This document shows, piece by piece, positions 54,786 through 62,857 of a stretch of 64,000 bases of DNA. The DNA comes from M3007 sp031425035. Lineage in GTDB: Bacteria > Bacteroidota > Bacteroidia > Chitinophagales > Saprospiraceae. The DNA is taken from assembly GCA_031425035.1 (NCBI GenBank), contig JANPIN010000016.1:1-64000 (forward strand), given 5' to 3'. Below the pieces are notes generated by a model that was given only the letters and a program-made list of their open reading frames with translations, was not told the origin of the DNA and ran no database searches. Every line of letters begins with the position of its first letter. Position 1 is the first letter of the stretch. The translations under genes and the position numbers were made by a program.

Positions 54786-55436
54786 CTAAAGCCCGTTCTG
54801 AGACGGGCTGAACACGTTTCCCAGTAACGGATTTTTCGTTTCCAACTCCGAAAAAACCTGCCCTTCTTCTTTTGGAGGCTCCTGCTTTTCATGCAGGTCG
54901 GGCAAGGCCGCCTTGTTCGGCAGCCCCTTGACGAACCGATCAAATTCATCACGGGCGACATAGAAATTTTTCAACTCCTGCCATTGCGCCTGATTCTGGT
55001 ACAACTCCATTTGCGTTGCAAATGAGGTTTCCCGCAAGATCATAATCTCCAGCACCCAGCCGATAAGCATCAAGGTAGAAACCGAAATCGTCCAGGAAAG
55101 GCCATAAGGCAGCATTACCAGCACGGCCTCGCAAAGGGACAGGATAAGCAGGGCGGTCGCGGCAATGATGCCAAATGAAAACCGGCTTTGAATCCGTGCC
55201 GGGTTCAGCTGAAAAAAGAACACCAATGTTCCCCGGCCCATCTGGATAGCGAGCGGCACCAGGAAGGCGGCAATCGCAAAGCCGATGCTCGGCGCATCCT
55301 GCGCGTGAAATATTCCCATAATCAGGGCCGATACCAGGTAAGTACCGATAAGGAGGCCAAAGGAAAGCTTCGGCAGCATGCGGCGCAGCTGCCTGATGGC
55401 GCGTTCAAAATCGGGATTGACCAGCGTATTTTCCAT
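54786..55436 (-). CDS. Four-helix membrane protein
   Basis: 216 aa with four transmembrane helices: LSFGLLIGTYLVSALIMGIF, IGFAIAAFLVPLAIQMG, SFGIIAATALLILSLCEAVL and TISVSTLMLIGWVLEIMIL; the C-terminal 80 residues are soluble with a Glu/Pro-rich end. No family recognised. Next to the integrase, 31 bp downstream; possible cargo. Confidence 0.55.
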   Translation of the reverse strand: MENTLVNPDFERAIRQLRRMLPKLSFGLLIGTYLVSALIMGIFHAQDAPSIGFAIAAFLVPLAIQMGRGTLVFFFQLNPARIQSRFSFGIIAATALLILSLCEAVLVMLPYGLSWTISVSTLMLIGWVLEIMILRETSFATQMELYQNQAQWQELKNFYVARDEFDRFVKGLPNKAALPDLHEKQEPPKEEGQVFSELETKNPLLGNVFSPSQNGL

Positions 55437-55467
55437 AAGAGAGATTTTAAAAGGTGATCCGGGCGAA

Positions 55468-56676
55468 TTATTCGATGATCATCGAATGATATTTGTCCAT
55501 GACCGCTTTGTCGAAAGTGTCGAGGTAAATCTGGGTCACCTCCTCGGAGGTATGTCCCAAGGCTTCGCTGATAACTGCGGTCGGTACACCTTTATATTTA
55601 GCGATGGTTGCATAGGAATGGCGGGCGACGTAACTGGTAAGCGGGGCCTCGATACCGCAGGCTATACCGATCTCTTTCAACGACCGGTTGACCCGGCGCA
55701 GCTCGTCACGAACGTTCACCCACTGTTTTTGCGGGTCTTTGGATTTGATCACATCGAGGATAAAATCTTCCTTCCCCTTTTCCGGAAGATATTTATCGAG
55801 CAGTACCTGCAAGGGAGGAGAAATAAGAATGGAGTGCAGGCGTCCTGTTTTCCGGCGTTTGTATTCGATCCGGCCGCCGGTGATGTTTTTTACTTTCAGG
55901 AAGGCAATGTCCACGAAGGAAGCCCCCATCAGGTAGAAGCTCAACATAAAGTATTCCTTTGCCCTCTCCTGCCTGGTAGTTTCCGGCGTAAAAGCCTTCA
56001 CCCGCTCCAGGTCGGCTCCTGTTATCGCGCGGTTGCGGGTCTTTTCGTATTTGACACTGTAATCATTGAACGGGTAAAAATCTTTGTCTATCAGTTTTTG
56101 TTTGATAGCCCTGTTGTACAGGGCTCTCAGCGTCCTCATATTGGCGCTTAACCCATTCACCGAGTTCCCTTTGGACAGGAACCAGGCTTCATATTTTTTC
56201 AGCCAGGCATAGGTTACCTGTTTTAGCGGAATGTCTTTTCCCTTCATAAAATTAGAGATGCTCCGCCGCAAAGTCTCATAAACAGAAGCGTTACCATACC
56301 TTTCGGCTTCTTTAAGTTCGGCAACGATCTCTGCCCCGAAGGCCAAAGTCATTACTTCCGTATGCTTCTGTGTAACGAAAGATTTAAGTTCCTCCAGGGA
56401 AAGCGTATCCAGCCTGCCCTCGTCCTGGAGCCTGATGAGGATGTCCTGAACTTTCTGTTTATCTTTGTTGAGGAGCGCGTTGAAGCGGGTAACGTTATCA
56501 ATGGTCTGGCAGGAAGATTTAACCTTCTGGCCCTTCTCATCCCAGTCCTTGGATGAAAGGCTATGTCCGAGGCCCAGGTCAAAAGGTTTCCGGTTGTGAA
56601 CGACCCGGAGTTTGAGCGGGTAAACGTCGCCCTTCTTTTTGTAACGCGTATCTAGGATGATGTTAGCAGAAACCAT
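55468..56676 (-). CDS. Tyrosine recombinase/integrase, Bacteroidota Arm-DNA-bind type
   Basis: About 402 aa from ATG 56676 (MVSANIILDTRYKKKGDVYP); an upstream ATG at 56730 is in frame. Arm-binding domain 1-90, SAM-like core-binding domain about 105-200, catalytic domain about 205-400 with YKRRKTGR (Lys), VARHSYAT (Arg-His), ALGHTS and a YLDTF with the nucleophile Tyr. At the expected first catalytic Arg the sequence is FYLMGASFVDIAFL, where FYxRGMxFVD is usual: Met instead of Arg. It is 136 bp from the tRNA-Gly fragment, as expected for an element integrase. Confidence 0.88.
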   Translation of the reverse strand: MVSANIILDTRYKKKGDVYPLKLRVVHNRKPFDLGLGHSLSSKDWDEKGQKVKSSCQTIDNVTRFNALLNKDKQKVQDILIRLQDEGRLDTLSLEELKSFVTQKHTEVMTLAFGAEIVAELKEAERYGNASVYETLRRSISNFMKGKDIPLKQVTYAWLKKYEAWFLSKGNSVNGLSANMRTLRALYNRAIKQKLIDKDFYPFNDYSVKYEKTRNRAITGADLERVKAFTPETTRQERAKEYFMLSFYLMGASFVDIAFLKVKNITGGRIEYKRRKTGRLHSILISPPLQVLLDKYLPEKGKEDFILDVIKSKDPQKQWVNVRDELRRVNRSLKEIGIACGIEAPLTSYVARHSYATIAKYKGVPTAVISEALGHTSEEVTQIYLDTFDKAVMDKYHSMIIE

Positions 56677-56811
56677 ACGGAAAAAATTTGCAAGCCATTT
56701 GCAAGCAAAAATAGGTTCTTTCCGGAACAATGTGAAACTTTGTGAAAAAATTAGCCTTGATAATCAATCAGTTAAGAACAAATGAAACCAGATCGAACCA
56801 GATTGCTGACG

Positions 56812-56857
56812 CTTCCCAAGCTGGGGGTCGCGAGTTCGAGTCTCGTTTTCCGCTCCA
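56812..56857 (+). other. Attachment site: 3' half of a tRNA-Gly gene
   Basis: CTTCCCAAG (anticodon loop) to CCGCTCCA (56850-56857). The T arm GCGAG-TTCGAGT-CTCGT and acceptor strand TTTCCGC plus T-CCA fit tRNA-Gly, whose 5' strand would be GCGGAAA. The sequence left of 56812 does not supply a D arm or 5' acceptor strand, so this is a fragment left by integration next to the integrase gene. It marks the right end of the island; the intact tRNA should be at the other end, outside the window. Some AAGGGGT...ACCCTTTTTT pairing follows at 56866-56897 and may be the old tRNA terminator. Confidence 0.75.
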
Positions 56858-56907
56858 TGAATATCAAGGGGTTATGTCGAAAGGCGTGACCCTTTTTTAT
56901 TCGTCCG

Positions 56908-57225
56908 TTTTTCTATCCTGCTGCGAGCGCGTACGAGACGGGATTGGAGAACGGATAAAACGGATAGAACGGATTTTCTGAAATGTGAAATGCGTGTAAG
57001 TCATGCCTTCTCACCACCTGATCCGTTTTAATTAAAAAAATCCGTTTCATCCGTTTCTCTATCCTGCTACGAGCGCGTACTAGATGGGATGGGAGAACGG
57101 ATAAAACGGATAGAACGGATTTTCTGAAATGTGAAATGCGTGTAAGTCATTCCTTCTCACCACCTGATCCGTTTTAATTAAAAAAATCCGTTTCATCCGT
57201 TTCTCTATCCTGCTGCGAGCGCGTA
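56908..57225. repeat. 146-bp tandem repeat, two full units plus part of a third
   Basis: ATCCTGCTGCGAGCGCGTA starts at 56915, again (with one change) at 57061 and at 57207: a period of 146 bp. Each unit contains AACGGATAAAACGGATAGAA and AAAATCCGTTTCATCCGTTT, which are inverted copies of each other (CGGAT...ATCCG) and could form a hairpin. Units differ by only a few bases, so the duplication is recent. Non-coding; lies between the att site and the broken AHSA1 gene, together filling 56858-57250. Confidence 0.85.
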
Positions 57226-57250
57226 AACCATGATCCAGCCATAATTTTAA

Positions 57251-57454
57251 TCACTTTATCGATAAAGTCGCCAGTAATTCTTCCAAATAATTAAGGGTCA
57301 TCGTGAATCCTTCCTTAAAGCCCATTTCGAGCTGCTTTTCCATGCGTTCCAGGGATTCATTATAAATAGAAACCTGCACCTTGGTCTTTCCGTCTTGTTC
57401 TGGTACGTTCATAGAAAAAAATAGTGTGGTACAAAGACGACCATCGGCCGACAA
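57251..57454 (-). pseudogene. C-terminal piece of an AHSA1/SRPBCC-domain protein
   Basis: The frame reads VPEQDGKTKVQVSIYNESLE, RMEKQLEMGFKEGFTMTLNY and LEELLATL, matching the last strand and long helix of AHSA1-type START proteins (normally about 140-160 aa). The first 100 residues are missing; the next gene begins 35 bp upstream. ATG at 57412 could start a 53-aa remnant. Probably inactive. Confidence 0.6.
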
Positions 57455-57488
57455 AGGCGAAGCGAATAGTCTCGGCGCGGGCGACCTT

Positions 57489-58532
57489 TTAACCCTGCCG
57501 TTTTTTTATCCACTTATCGAGCATTTTGGCAGCCCGGAGTGCCGGTTTTGTAAACGGGGAAGACTGATCGAAAGCCGCCCGGAGTTCGCGCACGGCGGGC
57601 AGGTAGTCCACCCCCATGCCTGTGTACTTATCGACGGTACGCAGCACCCGATCTACCTCCCAGGTGTATTGCCCGGCAGACAACTCCCGGCTTTCTTTGA
57701 TGGCTTTTCGGACCAGTTCGGCTAGCTTCAAAACACCCCGCCGCACCGGTTCTGGGAACAGCGACTTATTCTCTACTTCGTTGGAAGCCAGGAAAGTAAA
57801 AACCTCTTCCGTCCAGCCGACCTCCAATCCGCGCACGAGTTCTTCCTGCCAGTCGGGGCGTGTTTTGATTTTCGCCAGCGCCCGTTCCCGGATGATGCCC
57901 TTGCGGTTAGCATCGGTGTGGATGAGCAGGAACATCATGTCCTTGCTGAGGTCGCAATTGTCAATATTGACGAGTATTCCCTCTTCAAAACTGTCCAGCT
58001 TGCTGCGATCATAGGTCAACGTATGGAAGATGCCCTGTAACCTCGGCATCATCGAAGCGACCACAAAAACGCTGGCGAACACCCCGCTGACGCCAAAAAC
58101 CAGCAGCGTCATCCAACGGGCAATCGAAGCAGGTACACCGCCCGCCAGGTTATCATTGGCCAGCAAATAGCCCGTCGTCAGTACCGCCATCGGCATAGCA
58201 ATCGTCAGCACCCTGGCAATCCACCCGGAACCTTCGCCCATGCCGCTCGCCCCCACTGTGATCGCTATGACCAGAAAACCCAGCAGCAGCAGACCAAGCC
58301 GTTTGTCACTGCCGGCTGCCACCCACTGAAAACCTCCCCGCCAGCCAATGGCCAGCATGGACAAGCCAATCAGCAGTATGAAAGCCAGGTTTAGAATAAG
58401 CGCGCTCCAGGCGTAGCCTACCCGGTAGTCCCCGCCGGGCATGGGCTTGAGGTAGATGCCCCCAACCAATAGGATAAAGATCAGGGTGGCGATGGAGAGG
58501 AGGATGTTTGCGAGGAGCGGGGATGCTTGCAT
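57489..58532 (-). CDS. Multi-pass membrane protein with soluble C-terminal domain
   Basis: 347 aa. About six transmembrane helices in the first 170 residues (ANILLSIATLIFILLVGGIY, ALILNLAFILLIGLSMLAIG, LGLLLLGFLVIAITVGASG and others), then a 175-residue helical cytoplasmic part. GC-rich, like the fdh genes. No family recognised; not obviously part of the island. Confidence 0.6.
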   Translation of the reverse strand: MQASPLLANILLSIATLIFILLVGGIYLKPMPGGDYRVGYAWSALILNLAFILLIGLSMLAIGWRGGFQWVAAGSDKRLGLLLLGFLVIAITVGASGMGEGSGWIARVLTIAMPMAVLTTGYLLANDNLAGGVPASIARWMTLLVFGVSGVFASVFVVASMMPRLQGIFHTLTYDRSKLDSFEEGILVNIDNCDLSKDMMFLLIHTDANRKGIIRERALAKIKTRPDWQEELVRGLEVGWTEEVFTFLASNEVENKSLFPEPVRRGVLKLAELVRKAIKESRELSAGQYTWEVDRVLRTVDKYTGMGVDYLPAVRELRAAFDQSSPFTKPALRAAKMLDKWIKKRQG

Positions 58533-58620
58533 AGCGGGTGTTTTCTAAAAGGGCAGGTCGGCGGTGCGTTGCAAAACTCGTTGAAAACATTTTAAAAACG
58601 CGCCGAAGAGGGTACTTTTT

Positions 58621-58766
58621 TTGGTTCTTCGTCACTTTTGGTGGCGCCAGTGTCTAATTGCCTCTCCCTTCCAAGTTAAGCACCTGTGTACTAGCTGTTT
58701 GGTAAACATGGGGACCGAAAGTTGTTCTGGACAAGGCCGGCACCACCAAAAGTGACGAAGAACCAA
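58621..58766. mobile_element. MITE-like element with near-perfect 28-bp terminal inverted repeats
   Basis: GGTTCTTCGTCACTTTTGG (from 58623) and its complement CCAAAAGTGACGAAGAACC (to 58764) lie at the ends of a 146-bp segment; pairing extends two bases outward and, with one mismatch, five inward. No coding capacity. The size and structure fit a miniature inverted-repeat element. It lies in the gene-free stretch 58533-58927, upstream of the membrane protein gene; elsewhere in this stretch nothing was recognised. Confidence 0.6.
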
Positions 58767-58927
58767 TAGCTCCGTTATTTCCAACAATATTCTCCAAGGA
58801 GCCGCCTTAAGGCAATAGCACCTCAATCAATACCCAAATGAGTATATACGGTAGTTTTTTTTAGAAAGTTGTCAAATCTATCATCCTTGGTCAGAATCAG
58901 AGTTTACACAATGGGAATACGTTGTGC

Positions 58928-61243
58928 TCAAGCCTCCACCGAAAGTTTAACCCGCACCACCACCCCCTTCGATACCGGCGTATTACTCTTCTCCGCCGTG
59001 CTCCCAATCGGCACCAGCACGTTCGTTTCCGGGAAATAGGTAGCCGTACAACGCTCCGGAATGTCGTAGGCGACAAGGATAAACCGCCGCGCTACCCGCT
59101 CCACGCCGTCGGTCGCATTGAACAGGTCCACCATGTCGCCGTCCTGGAAGCCGGACCTGGAAATATCGTAGGGATTCATCAAAATGACGCGGCGCTCGTT
59201 GAAAATGCCCCGGTAGCGGTCGTTCAGCCCATAAATGGTGGTATTGAACTGGTCGTGGCTGCGGATGGTCATCATGATGAATTCGTCGTCGGCCAGAGTT
59301 TGCGCGGGGACTTCCGCCAGGTGGAACTGCGCCTTGCCGTTCGTAGTCTTGAATTTTCCGTCGCGCGCGCCATTGGGCAGGTAAAATCCGCCTTTTTCGC
59401 GTACCCGCTGGTTATAATCCGCAAAACCGGGAATGGTCCGCTCGATGGCGGAGCGGATGGCATCATATTGCCCCGCGTATAAATCCCAGTCGATGCCGGA
59501 GTGTTCGCACAGCACGGCCTTGGCCAAACGGCAAACGATCGCCGGTTCGGACAACAGATCGCCGGAAACGGGGCTCAGCTTCCCCCGGGAAGCATGCACC
59601 ACACCCATCGAGTTTTCCACGGATACAAACTGCTCTTCCCCGCCGCTCCTGTCCAGATCGGTGCGGCCCAGGCAAGGCAGGATCAGCGCTTCCTGCCCAT
59701 GCACCAGGTGACTGCGGTTGAGCTTGGTGGAAACCTGCACGGTGAGCGCACAGCGCCGGAGCGCTTCCGCCGTATACGTCGTGTCGGGCGTGGCCGACAG
59801 GAAATTGCCGCCCATCGCCAGGAACACCTTCGCCTGGCCCCGGTGCATGGCATGAATACAATCCACCACGTCGTAGCCAGGTTCCCGGGGCGGGCGGAAA
59901 CCAAAGTTCTTTTCCAGCGCGTCCAGAAAAGCGGGCGCCGGTTTTTCATAAATGCCCATGGTGCGGTCGCCCTGCACATTGCTATGCCCGCGGACCGGAC
60001 AGGTGCCGGCGCCCGGTTTGCCAATGCTCCCTTTCAACAGCAGCAGATTGACCACTTCCCGGATCGTATCGACCGCGTTTTTATGCTGGGTGAGCCCCAT
60101 CGCCCAGCAGGCAATGATCTTTTTAGATCCGGTGAGCAGGTCGGCGGCCGCCCGGATCTGGGGGAGTGGCACGCCGCAAGCCATAGCGAGATCCTCCAGG
60201 TTATGCGTTTTCAAGTGCTGTAAGTAGTCCTCCGCCCCGCTGGTCTGGTCCCGGATAAACACAAGGTCAAAGACCGTTCCGGGCGCCTGTGCTTCGGCTT
60301 CGAGCAGGAGGATGGCCAGCGCTTTGAGCAAGGCCAGGTCGCCGTTTATTTTCACCTGCAAAAAAACGTCGGTCAGTTCCGTGGCCTTTCCCAGCAGGCC
60401 CTGGACTTGCTGCGGATGGCTGAAACCGAGCAGGCCCGTCTCTTTCAACGGATTCACGGAGATGATTTTCGCGCCGTTGGCCTTGGCTTTCTGCAAGGCC
60501 GTGAGCATGCGCGGGTGATTGGTGCCGGGATTCTGGCCCAGGATCACGATCACTTCGGCCTCGTAAAAATCCTCCAGGGTCACCGACCCCTTGCCAATGC
60601 CCAGCGATTCGCCGAGGGCCACCCCGCTGGATTCGTGGCACATGTTGCTGCAATCGGGCAGGTTGTTGGTGCCGAATTTGCGCACGAACAACTGATACAA
60701 AAAAGCCGCTTCGTTGCTGGTGCGCCCGGAGGTGTAAAAGACCGCCTCGTCGGGGGAAGGCAGGCTTTGCAGGTGCGCCGCAATTTTGGCGAAAGCGGCT
60801 TCCCAGGAAATGGGCTGATAGTTTGTAGCGCCGGCCGGCAAATACATCGGCTGGGCCAACCGTCCTTTTTTGCCCAGTTCGAAGTCGGATAAGGCCGCCA
60901 GCTCAGCGACGGCGTTTTTGGCGAAAAAAGCGGCGTCCAGTTTTTTGGTGGTCGCTTCTTCGGCCACGGCTTTCGCCCCGTTCTCACAGTATTCGGCGAG
61001 GCCGGAGCGCTCGTCGTCGGGGTCGGGCCAGGCACAGCCCGGACAGTCAAAACCCTGGAACTGGTTGAGTTCGGACAGCACTTTTACGCCACGCGGCACG
61101 TTCATCGCCCCGAACACATGTTTCAGGCTGCTCCAGACGGCGGGCAAACCACCGGCTTTGGTAGCGGGCAGGCGAAGCCGGAGGCCGGTAAAGCGTTCCG
61201 GGTTTTCGGCATTGGGTGGCGTCGACTCCAGCTCATTTTTCAT
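58928..61243 (-). CDS. FdhF/YdeP-family molybdopterin oxidoreductase
   Basis: About 771 aa from ATG 61243 (MKNELESTPPNAENP). FDCPGCAWPDP near 80-90, YTSGRTSNEAAFLYQLFVRK near 170-190, NMCHESSGVALGESLG, EVIVILGQNPGTNHPRML, and GNFLSATPD: the pattern of the YdeP-like formate dehydrogenase alpha homologues. C-terminal molybdopterin-dinucleotide binding domain with THE RSHDQFNTTIYGLNDRYRG segment near 700. Substrate unproven; YdeP-like proteins are linked to acid resistance or formate metabolism. Start overlaps the DUF7009 stop by 11 nt. Needs FdhD, encoded just upstream. Confidence 0.88.
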   Translation of the reverse strand: MKNELESTPPNAENPERFTGLRLRLPATKAGGLPAVWSSLKHVFGAMNVPRGVKVLSELNQFQGFDCPGCAWPDPDDERSGLAEYCENGAKAVAEEATTKKLDAAFFAKNAVAELAALSDFELGKKGRLAQPMYLPAGATNYQPISWEAAFAKIAAHLQSLPSPDEAVFYTSGRTSNEAAFLYQLFVRKFGTNNLPDCSNMCHESSGVALGESLGIGKGSVTLEDFYEAEVIVILGQNPGTNHPRMLTALQKAKANGAKIISVNPLKETGLLGFSHPQQVQGLLGKATELTDVFLQVKINGDLALLKALAILLLEAEAQAPGTVFDLVFIRDQTSGAEDYLQHLKTHNLEDLAMACGVPLPQIRAAADLLTGSKKIIACWAMGLTQHKNAVDTIREVVNLLLLKGSIGKPGAGTCPVRGHSNVQGDRTMGIYEKPAPAFLDALEKNFGFRPPREPGYDVVDCIHAMHRGQAKVFLAMGGNFLSATPDTTYTAEALRRCALTVQVSTKLNRSHLVHGQEALILPCLGRTDLDRSGGEEQFVSVENSMGVVHASRGKLSPVSGDLLSEPAIVCRLAKAVLCEHSGIDWDLYAGQYDAIRSAIERTIPGFADYNQRVREKGGFYLPNGARDGKFKTTNGKAQFHLAEVPAQTLADDEFIMMTIRSHDQFNTTIYGLNDRYRGIFNERRVILMNPYDISRSGFQDGDMVDLFNATDGVERVARRFILVAYDIPERCTATYFPETNVLVPIGSTAEKSNTPVSKGVVVRVKLSVEA

Positions 61244-61610
61244 AGCGCGGGTTGGGATAGTTGTCGGATTGATCCTCGGCGACCTCGTCCAGGCAGACAA
61301 AGTCTTTTTCGAGCAGTAAAAACAGGGTGGCAGTGGGCGTCACTTGCATGGCGTGCTCGAAGCCGACCCGATCTTCCGCCGGCCAGTTTTTTGCTGCCTG
61401 CGCCGGAAGATACAAAGTGATGCAGTTTTGCAGAAATTCCGCTTGCAGGTTTTCGATGTTCTCTTTGGTGGCAATGGCATACCGGAGTACGTGGCTGGGA
61501 TCGGGACCGAAACGCGTTTCCGCTTCGAGCCGGCCGGTAGTGCCCAGCGTACGTACTTCCGATTGGGTGAGCCGGTAGCGAATGAAGTTGTCTTTGATGC
61601 GAATTTTCAT
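61233..61610 (-). CDS. DUF7009 family protein
   Basis: 125 aa: MKIRIKDNFIRYRLTQSEVR, LRYAIATKENIENLQAEF and LLLEKDFVCLDEVAEDQSDN resemble the DUF7009 family that often sits with fdhD and ydeP-like genes in Bacteroidota. Role unknown; the neighbourhood suggests a molybdoenzyme maturation role. Translationally coupled to the oxidoreductase. Confidence 0.7.
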   Translation of the reverse strand: MKIRIKDNFIRYRLTQSEVRTLGTTGRLEAETRFGPDPSHVLRYAIATKENIENLQAEFLQNCITLYLPAQAAKNWPAEDRVGFEHAMQVTPTATLFLLLEKDFVCLDEVAEDQSDNYPNPRYEK

Positions 61611-61627
61611 AGTGTGAAAATGAGGTG

Positions 61628-61765
61628 TCAGGGGTCAGGGGTCAGGGGTCAGGGGTCAGGAGGCAGGAGTTAGGAGTTAGGGGGCAGGGGGCAGGGGGCA
61701 GGAGTTAGTGTGGAGAATTTTGATTACCACCCCTGCCTCCTGCCCCCTGCCTCCTAACTCCTTTA
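61628..61765. repeat. G-rich short tandem and inverted repeats
   Basis: GGGGTCA repeated four to five times (about 61630-61660), then GGAGGCAGGAGTTAGGAG and GGGGGCA repeats; the right side carries their inverse, CCCCTGCCTCCTGCCCCC and CTGCCTCCTAACTCC. The two halves can form a long hairpin around about 61700-61720. Located between fdhD and the DUF7009 gene; similar repeats in Bacteroidota are usually intergenic hairpin elements. May attenuate the downstream genes. Confidence 0.7.
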
Positions 61766-62575
61766 TCCATTATACACATTAAACCGCCGGCCCCGCAGAA
61801 AGCCGATCAGCACGATCCCGAATTCTTTGGCCGTGGTTACCGCCAGACTGGAAGGCGCCCCGACGGCACAGACCACCGGAATGCCGGCCATGGCGGCTTT
61901 TTGGATCAATTCGAAACTGGCGCGGCCACTCAACAGCAGGATGGTATTCGTCAAAGGCAGGCCGGATGCGGTGGCGGAATGCCCGATGAGTTTGTCCAGC
62001 GCATTGTGGCGACCCACGTCCTCCCGCAAAGCCAGCAGCGTGCCGTCCAGACTAAAAAGCGCCGAGGCATGGAGGCCGCCGGTCAGGTCGAAGGAGGACT
62101 GGGCCGCACGCAGCCGATCGGGTAGTGCATAGAGTACCTCGCTGTTCAAGGCACGGAAGGTCAGGGGATGGAACTTGCCCACCGCAGTCGTTTTGACGGC
62201 TTCGATAGACGTTTTTCCACACACGCCGCAACTGGAACTCGTGTAAAAATGCCGGTCCAGCCGGGACATGTCGAATTCGGCGGTCGGATCCAGCCGGGCT
62301 AGTATTTTGTTTTCGGCGAGGAGCTGCACATCGGTAATTTCCATGGCATGGCGCACAATGCCTTCGGTCAGCAAAAATCCCCGCACCAGGTCTTCGTCGG
62401 CGCCGGGCGTGCGCATGGTGATGGAGAGCGTACGGCTGATCCGCGCCTGGGGCTGGCCATGTTCCACCCATATTTCCAGGGGTTCTTCGACCGCCAGAAA
62501 GTCCTCTTTATCAACAGATTCCGTTCCGCTGACGGACTGGATGATCATTGCGGTGACACCGGTTATTTTCACCAT
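61763..62575 (-). CDS. fdhD: Formate dehydrogenase accessory sulfurtransferase FdhD
   Basis: 270 aa. VEEPLEIWV and ISRTLSITMRTPGADEDL early; catalytic SSSCGVCGKTSIEAV (Cys116, Cys119); LHASALFSLDGTLLALREDV and GRHNALDKLIG late; SGRASFELIQKAAMAGI. It transfers sulfur to the molybdenum cofactor of formate-dehydrogenase-like enzymes, here the YdeP-like protein encoded downstream. First gene of that operon. Confidence 0.94.
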   Translation of the reverse strand: MVKITGVTAMIIQSVSGTESVDKEDFLAVEEPLEIWVEHGQPQARISRTLSITMRTPGADEDLVRGFLLTEGIVRHAMEITDVQLLAENKILARLDPTAEFDMSRLDRHFYTSSSCGVCGKTSIEAVKTTAVGKFHPLTFRALNSEVLYALPDRLRAAQSSFDLTGGLHASALFSLDGTLLALREDVGRHNALDKLIGHSATASGLPLTNTILLLSGRASFELIQKAAMAGIPVVCAVGAPSSLAVTTAKEFGIVLIGFLRGRRFNVYNG

Positions 62576-62857
62576 GTTATAGCTTTGTTGCAGGTACAGT
62601 TAAAGTCTGGTATGACGGTCAGGTGTAGGCGGTTGTCCAGCCCGAAGCGGTGTCTATAGTCCTGGGCAAAACAGGCGACGGTTGTACTGCGCAATTCAGC
62701 GTTGCTACTGAATGTTTTCCTTTAAATTGTTGAGTTCGGTTAGTTCGTCCATGTTTGGTAGTCGTTAGAAAATGCAAATATAAGTTTCCGGGTTACGGTT
62801 TCTGGTTTTACCTTACCTGAAATCCGGGTGTCAAACTTACTTAAAATAATAAATTCA
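62576..62857. other. Divergent intergenic region
   Basis: 282 bp between fdhD (-) and the exported protein (+). On the minus strand MDELTELNNLKENIQ is followed by a stop, and another frame stays open beyond it; this may be a small broken gene but no family is recognisable. Nothing else supported. Confidence 0.3.

Noticed and set aside
55378..56151. 257-aa plus-strand frame
   Set aside because: Antisense to the integrase catalytic domain.
56782..56857. Complete tRNA-Gly gene
   Set aside because: Only the anticodon loop to CCA fits; no matching 5' acceptor strand or D arm to the left.
56908..57225. CRISPR array
   Set aside because: Units are 146 bp in tandem with no spacers, and no cas genes are near; the G-rich repeats at 61628 also lack spacers.
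59501..60223. Long plus-strand frames opposite the molybdopterin oxidoreductase (also 60407-60892)
   Set aside because: GC-rich antisense shadows of the YdeP-like gene; no family features.
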